Shown piece by piece: positions 59,772-64,000 of a stretch of 64,000 bases of DNA. A program made the position numbers and the translations under genes. This DNA comes from Flavobacterium aciduliphilum (GTDB taxonomy: Bacteria; Bacteroidota; Bacteroidia; Flavobacteriales; Flavobacteriaceae). The number at the start of each line of letters is the position of its first letter. Position 1 is the stretch's first letter. Location of the stretch: positions 124,001 through 188,000 of the forward strand of contig NZ_QLSZ01000002.1 of assembly GCF_003268855.1 (NCBI RefSeq), read 5' to 3'. The notes beneath the pieces were generated by a model. The model saw nothing but the letters and a program-made list of their open reading frames with translations. It did not search any database and was not told the origin of the DNA.

Positions 59772-60992
59772 ATGAATTACAAAAGTACCATAAATTGGAT
59801 GTTCGAACAACTTCCCATGTATCAAAATATAGGAGCTTCGGCCTATAAAAAAGATTTGACGAATACCATTTTGTTATCTAATCATTTAGGAAATCCTGAG
59901 CAGTATTTAAAGTGTATTCATGTGGCTGGCACCAATGGGAAGGGGTCTACGTCGCATCTTTTAGCTTCTGTTTTACAGGAAGCGGGTTATAAAGTAGGAC
60001 TGTATACCTCTCCACATTTAAAAGATTTTAAAGAGCGCATAAAGATTAATGGAACGCCGATTGAAGAAGCGTTTGTTTGTGAATTTATAGAAAAAAATAA
60101 GCCCTTTTTTCAAGAACATCAGTTGAGTTTTTTTGAAATGACCGTAGGTTTGGCATTTGATTATTTTATGCAACAAAAAACGGATATTAACATTATAGAA
60201 GTAGGAATGGGAGGGCGATTGGATTCTACCAATATCATTACTCCTTTGATTTCGGTAATTACCAATATTGGTATAGATCACACCCAATTTTTAGGAACTA
60301 CAGAAGCTCAAATCGCATTTGAAAAAGCAGGTATCATAAAAAATAAGATTCCTGTTGTTGTTGGGGAGTATACGTTAGAAACGAAAGAGGTTTTTATTAA
60401 AAAAGCCAAAGAGAGTCAATCAGAACTTTACTTTGCTTCCGATTTGATTGAGGATACCTATGCTTCTTCTTTGTTAGGGGATTATCAACTTCAAAATAAA
60501 AAAACGGTTCAACAAACCTTGAATATTCTTTCAAAAGAAACCAATTTTAAAATTTCGAAAGAAACTATTAAAAAAGGATTTCTTCAGGTGATAAGAAATA
60601 CAGGATTACAAGGACGTTGGCAGCAGTTGAGTGAGGCTCCAAAAACGGTTTGTGATACCGCACATAATCCGCATGGACTAAAGATAGTGCTCAATCAGGT
60701 AGCACATGAAAAGTTTGAACAACTTCATGTTGTTTTGGGTGTTGTAACGGATAAGGATTTAGAAGAAATTTTGCCTTTGTTTCCTAAAAATGCAAAATAT
60801 TATTTTTGTAAGCCAGCTGTTTTACGTGGTTTAGAAGCGACTAAATTAGCAGAGCAAGCGGCTCGTTTTGGATTGCTTGGGGAAGTATGTGATTCTGTTT
60901 CAAAGGCTTATCAAAAGGCTCAAAAAAATGCTTCTATGAAGGATTTCATATACATAGGAGGAAGCACTTTTGTAGTAGCAGAAGTTTTGTAA
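59772..60992 (+). CDS. folC: Folylpolyglutamate/dihydrofolate synthase
   Basis: 406 residues. ATP site GTNGKGSTSHLLASVLQ (from about 55), then LYTSPHLKDFKERI and EVGMGGRLDSTN, and the C-terminal VCDTAHNPHG. Adds glutamate to folates; the same enzyme usually makes dihydrofolate from dihydropteroate. Followed by the tRNA-Val pair. Confidence 0.95.
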   Translation: MNYKSTINWMFEQLPMYQNIGASAYKKDLTNTILLSNHLGNPEQYLKCIHVAGTNGKGSTSHLLASVLQEAGYKVGLYTSPHLKDFKERIKINGTPIEEAFVCEFIEKNKPFFQEHQLSFFEMTVGLAFDYFMQQKTDINIIEVGMGGRLDSTNIITPLISVITNIGIDHTQFLGTTEAQIAFEKAGIIKNKIPVVVGEYTLETKEVFIKKAKESQSELYFASDLIEDTYASSLLGDYQLQNKKTVQQTLNILSKETNFKISKETIKKGFLQVIRNTGLQGRWQQLSEAPKTVCDTAHNPHGLKIVLNQVAHEKFEQLHVVLGVVTDKDLEEILPLFPKNAKYYFCKPAVLRGLEATKLAEQAARFGLLGEVCDSVSKAYQKAQKNASMKDFIYIGGSTFVVAEVL

Positions 60993-60998
60993 AAAATG

Positions 60999-61029
60999 TT
61001 TGCAAATTAAAATTTAAGCGCTATATTTG
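60999..61029 (+). promoter_or_regulatory. Promoter of the tRNA-Val pair
   Basis: TTTG (60999-61002), 19 bases, TATATTTG (61022-61029): the exact consensus arrangement, 32 bases before the first tRNA. Confidence 0.75.
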
Positions 61030-61061
61030 CACCCTGATTGATAACAATCAAACACGACAAA

Positions 61062-61136
61062 GGGCGATTAGCTCAGCTGGTTCAGAGCACCTCGTTTACA
61101 CCGAGGGGGTCGGGGGTTCGAACCCCTCATCGCCCA
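61062..61136 (+). tRNA. tRNA-Val (anticodon TAC), first copy
   Basis: 75 nt. GGGCGAT pairs with ATCGCCC, discriminator A; anticodon stem CCTCG/CGAGG with loop TTTACAC (anticodon TAC); T-arm GGGGGTTCGAACCCCTC. CCA not encoded. Confidence 0.96.
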
Positions 61137-61167
61137 CAACTTTTGTCAATTTACTGATATAACTATC

Positions 61168-61242
61168 GGGCGATTAGCTCAGCTGGTTCAGAGCACCTCG
61201 TTTACACCGAGGGGGTCGGGGGTTCGAACCCCTCATCGCCCA
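61168..61242 (+). tRNA. tRNA-Val (anticodon TAC), second identical copy
   Basis: The same 75 bases as the first copy, 31 bases on. Its 3' end borders an integrase-encoding element, so this copy is the likely attachment site. Confidence 0.96.
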
Positions 61243-61244
61243 CA

Positions 61245-61278
61245 AAAAACTTCAACAGAAATGTTGGAGTTTTTTTTA
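61245..61278 (+). terminator. Terminator of the tRNA-Val pair
   Basis: AACTTCAACA (61248-61257) pairs with TGTTGGAGTT (61262-61271) with one wobble; then T residues. Confidence 0.75.
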
Positions 61279-61339
61279 TGCTTTGATTTTACTGGAGTTA
61301 ACAGACACTTATCAAACTTTACTTCACAAAATTTATTTA

Positions 61340-61466
61340 GGTGTACCTTCAATTATCACACCTTCTTTTTGCAATTTAGGTACACCTATGGGTACACCCA
61401 TAAATTAACAAGGTACACCCTCTTGGTATACCCTAAGGTACACCCAAATTTCATCAAGGTACACCC
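61340..61466. repeat. Seven copies of GGTACACC(C), likely integrase arm-type sites
   Basis: Direct copies start at 61379, 61391, 61412, 61425 (one base changed, GGTATACCC), 61437 and 61458; an inverted copy (GGTGTACC) starts at 61340. Spacings between direct starts are 12, 21, 13, 12, 21, so the copies fall on similar faces of the helix. They lie between the tRNA and the integrase gene. Confidence 0.85.
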
Positions 61467-61486
61467 TACAAAAACTCAGAAAAATT

Positions 61487-62716
61487 ATGAACATAATAAA
61501 CATAAAAATCCTATTCCTTTTGAATAAAGTTAAGTTAACTAGTCAAGGAAAAGCCCCTATAAGATGTAGAATTACATTTTTAGGAACCAGAAAAATATTC
61601 TCCACAGGATTATTTATAAATCCTAAATATTGGGACAGTGCAAATCAAACAGCAAAGCCTCCCAATGATGAGAATAACCATATCAACACACAACTAAGCC
61701 TGATTAAATCAAAAATTAATCAGGCTTTTTTATTTCTACAAGTTCAACAAAAAGAGTTTAGTGTAGAAGATATCTATAATCAGTATGCAGGTGTAACTTT
61801 AAATATTGATAAGTCATTAATGGATATTTTTGACCTACACATCAAAAAACAAGAAAAACTCATAGGAATAGAAACTACAAAAGTATCTGTGGCTAAATTC
61901 TACCAAACTCAAAAGCATCTAAAAATTTTCATTTGGGATAAATTCCACAAAAAAGATTATCTACTAAAAGACCTAAAACCAATCTTTATTTCAGACTTTG
62001 AATATTACCTAAAGGCTGAAAAGCAGTTTAAACAGCACACCATTTATAAGACAATTCAAAGGTTTAGGCAAATGATAAAATTAGCCGTAGCAAATGACTA
62101 TATTTTTAAAGACCCATTTCTACTACACAAAAATCCCAAACCAAAAAAAGAAGTTATCTTCCTTACTCCTAAAGAACTAAAAGAACTACAAGAATACAAA
62201 TTTGCCTCTAAAAGATTAGAACAAGTAAAAGACATGTTCGTATTCTGTTGTTACACAGGGTTAGCCTATAATGAAATGGCTAAGCTAGAGGATAAACACA
62301 TTGAAGTTGGTTTTGATGGATTTGACTGGATTAAGATGATTAGAGACAAGACAAACAAGGAAATAGCAATCCCATTGTTGCCAGATGCAATTAAGATTTT
62401 AAACAAATACAAGAACAGCAATCTTAAAAATAATAAGCTATTGCCTGTAATCTCAAATCAAAACTTCAATGCATACATCAAAGAAGTTGCTGAAATTGTA
62501 GGTATTCAAAAGAATCTAACTCATCATCTAGCAAGAAAAACATTTGCTACTACAATTCTACTTTACAATGATGTGCCAATGGAAATAGTTAGTGAACTAC
62601 TTGGACATTCTGAAATGAGTATAACACAAGCTCACTATGGTAAAGTGGTAAAATCTAAAGTGAGTGAGCACATGAAAAAATTAAGTAAAAAGCTTAATAG
62701 AAAAGATAAAAATTAG
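61487..62716 (+). CDS. Tyrosine recombinase (integrase) of the element
   Basis: 409 residues. An N-terminal arm-binding-like part (to about 90), a SAM-like core-binding domain (about 105-205), and the catalytic domain (about 220-409): HHLARKTFAT (His-x-x-Arg) and LGHSEMSITQAHYGKV (His and the nucleophile Tyr near residue 383). The usual first catalytic Arg (TGLR) is Ala here (YTGLAYNEM), as in IntDOT-like Bacteroidota integrases. Inserted 3' of tRNA-Val with the repeated 9-mers in front of it. Confidence 0.95.
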   Translation: MNIINIKILFLLNKVKLTSQGKAPIRCRITFLGTRKIFSTGLFINPKYWDSANQTAKPPNDENNHINTQLSLIKSKINQAFLFLQVQQKEFSVEDIYNQYAGVTLNIDKSLMDIFDLHIKKQEKLIGIETTKVSVAKFYQTQKHLKIFIWDKFHKKDYLLKDLKPIFISDFEYYLKAEKQFKQHTIYKTIQRFRQMIKLAVANDYIFKDPFLLHKNPKPKKEVIFLTPKELKELQEYKFASKRLEQVKDMFVFCCYTGLAYNEMAKLEDKHIEVGFDGFDWIKMIRDKTNKEIAIPLLPDAIKILNKYKNSNLKNNKLLPVISNQNFNAYIKEVAEIVGIQKNLTHHLARKTFATTILLYNDVPMEIVSELLGHSEMSITQAHYGKVVKSKVSEHMKKLSKKLNRKDKN

Positions 62717-62756
62717 CTCAAGATGATTATTTTTACTAACTAATATAGTTTTAATT

Positions 62757-63470
62757 ATGAGTTTTCAAGAGTTATATTCTAATTTACAAGAGTGTGAAAG
62801 AGATCAGATTTTTTTATTATCTGGAGATACTATATCCAATGATTTAAAAAATCATTTAAGTGCAATAAATGATACAATCTTTGATTTATCTCATAAAGTA
62901 TTTTTAGCAAGTAAAAAAGAAAATATCTACTGGAGTTATTGCTCTACAGAAACTTATTTTAAAAATTATGATAATAGATTAAATGAGTTTTTAAACAATG
63001 ACTTTAATGAAATTCACAATGAAATTGAATTTATTGAAAGTGAAATAAACATACTAAAAAACTCAGAAAGGAACTTTAGCAACACTAATTATCATCCTGA
63101 TTTAATTTACCCCATTAGAAAAAAAATCAAATTACTTGAAAACAAAATGGAAACACTTAATCCTTCAAATGTTGAAAAATTGATTGATTATAGTGATACA
63201 TCTTGTGGAGAAAAAATTATCTTTTTACATCAAGTTGGAGTTCTTGATTATCTTAAAAAACTTTCTCCATTTAACTTATCCATAAATAAACTTGCTGAAT
63301 ATTTATCTGCAATTACGGGTGAAAATGCAACTACATTACAATCCTACATCAATCCCATTTTTAGTCCAACTTCAGGTCAGAAGAATAACCCATTAAATTC
63401 AAATCCAGCTGTTAAAAAGGTTTCAAAAAAGCTTGCTGATATGGGATTTTCAGCTAACAAAACGAATTAG
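62757..63470 (+). CDS. Unknown protein of the integrated element
   Basis: 237 residues, mostly helical, with a coiled-coil-like stretch (about 80-135). The C-terminal part (IIFLHQVGVLDYLKKLSPFNLSINKLAEYL, then ATTLQSYINPIFS) looks conserved and reminds me of proteins coded next to integrases in Flavobacteriia; a link to RteC-type regulators of conjugative transposons is possible but not shown. No signal peptide. Very A+T-rich, like the rest of the element. Confidence 0.7.
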   Translation: MSFQELYSNLQECERDQIFLLSGDTISNDLKNHLSAINDTIFDLSHKVFLASKKENIYWSYCSTETYFKNYDNRLNEFLNNDFNEIHNEIEFIESEINILKNSERNFSNTNYHPDLIYPIRKKIKLLENKMETLNPSNVEKLIDYSDTSCGEKIIFLHQVGVLDYLKKLSPFNLSINKLAEYLSAITGENATTLQSYINPIFSPTSGQKNNPLNSNPAVKKVSKKLADMGFSANKTN

Positions 63471-63526
63471 GGAAACCCTAAAAAACACCTAAAACTACTT
63501 GCAGCCATAATTTAAAAAAAACAATT

Positions 63527-63808
63527 ATGTCTGATTCAATTATTGTACACAATCTAGATGTACAACAACTAAAAGAAATCATCAATACAACTGTAAAAAA
63601 CCAGTTAAATGATGTATTTGAAGCTCTAAAAAGAGAGAAAAACGAAACTCTTTTAACTAGAGAAGAAACCTACCGTTTACTTAAAATTGACTCAACTACT
63701 CTTTGGTATTGGACTAGAGATGGTAAGTTAAAATGCTATGCCATAGGTAACAGGAGGTATTACAAAAAAAGTGAAGTTTTAGAATGTTTAACGTTATTAA
63801 AAAAGTAG
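63527..63808 (+). CDS. Excisionase-like helix-turn-helix protein
   Basis: 93 residues. The C-terminal half is a MerR-like winged helix of the HTH_17 type: LLTREETYRLLKIDSTTLWYWTRDGKLKCYAIGNRRYYKKSEVLECL. Such small proteins serve as recombination directionality factors or regulators in Bacteroidota mobile elements. The N-terminal half is helical, possibly a dimer helix. Confidence 0.8.
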   Translation: MSDSIIVHNLDVQQLKEIINTTVKNQLNDVFEALKREKNETLLTREETYRLLKIDSTTLWYWTRDGKLKCYAIGNRRYYKKSEVLECLTLLKK

Positions 63809-63811
63809 GTT

Positions 63812-64000
63812 ATGGTAGATTATTTAAAAATCAAATTAAAAAACCAATATGGTCTAAATGTAATTATTGGTTCTCAAAAGTATTTTGATAATGCTTATTT
63901 AAGTTATGAAATTAGGAATCCTGAGGTTGTTTCAAATGATATTATTAAATCATCAATTGATGATTCCATTATTGTAAATAATTTAGATTTACTGGCAAAA
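63812..64000 (+). CDS. Unknown element gene, 3' end beyond the window
   Basis: Open from ATG 63812 to the window end, 63 residues visible (MVDYLKIKLKNQYGLNVII at the start). It begins three bases after the stop of the excisionase-like gene, so translation is probably coupled. Replication or mobilisation proteins are often found here, but nothing visible confirms that. Confidence 0.6.
   Translation, partial: MVDYLKIKLKNQYGLNVIIGSQKYFDNAYLSYEIRNPEVVSNDIIKSSIDDSIIVNNLDLLAK

Noticed and set aside
61340..61466. CRISPR array
   Set aside because: Repeats are only nine bases and spaced by 3-12 bases; no cas genes are present.
61261..61527. 88-codon ORF between the tRNA-Val terminator and the integrase
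   Set aside because: Its Tyr/Thr/His-rich repeats come from reading the GGTACACCC array; it also overlaps the integrase start.

Overview
The window looks like chromosome from a low-GC member of the Flavobacteriaceae, close to Flavobacterium. Evidence: strong A+T bias, almost no Shine-Dalgarno sequences, many promoters of the Bacteroidota TAnnTTTG type, type IX secretion C-terminal signals, the two-exbD Ton locus, and protein families typical of the group (GSCFA, DUF5522, 661-residue urocanate hydratase). No database search was possible, so names rest on motifs and remembered family features.

Layout. 1-858 is the 3' part of a DUF2971-type gene. 877-4117 holds a MazG-like hydrolase, a four-helix-bundle (S23/IVP) gene, aroA, tRNA-Pro and queA. 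4291-13626 is mainly amino-acid catabolism and exported enzymes: kynU, a T9SS metallopeptidase, an arginase-family enzyme, a penicillin-acylase-family hydrolase, kmo, a cupin and a small membrane protein. 14000-19717 is a Ton operon (exbB, two exbD, tonB, small membrane protein, PstS-like lipoprotein, TPR protein). 19802-29515 holds a TPM/LemA/MerR/M23 group, alaS, an ABC exporter, two tiny ORFs, a GSCFA protein and a rhodanese. 29651-46821 is a phenylacetate cluster (TetR regulator, paaE-A-B-C-D-G-H-I-J-Z-F-Y) followed by a 2-oxoacid dehydrogenase E2, an aminotransferase and a fused E1. 47076-60992 holds hemL, a glucosaminidase, a D-cysteine desulfhydrase-like enzyme, a T9SS surface protein, hutU, a Glu/Leu dehydrogenase, nhaA, a second tonB/exbD/exbB set and folC. 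61062-64000 is a tandem tRNA-Val pair followed by the left end of an integrated element (repeated 9-mers, tyrosine recombinase, hypothetical gene, excisionase-like gene, partial gene) that runs off the window.

How it works together. No phenylacetate-CoA ligase (paaK) lies in the paa cluster, but an aminotransferase and a complete E1/E2 pair sit directly downstream. A plausible reading is phenylalanine to phenylpyruvate to phenylacetyl-CoA, made directly by oxidative decarboxylation and then degraded by PaaABCDE, G, Z, J, F and H. A near-perfect palindrome at the paaE promoter is a good candidate operator for the divergently encoded-looking but actually co-oriented TetR regulator upstream.

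The most unusual signal is a set of degenerate tandem repeats with a 7-base period, in several unrelated sequence versions (CCTACAA, GATTnnn, CATTCAC, AAAGTCA and others). They fill the spacers of the paa cluster, often as inverted pairs, and also sit in frame inside aroA and inside the interdomain linkers of the E2 protein. One inverted pair brackets the four-helix-bundle gene.
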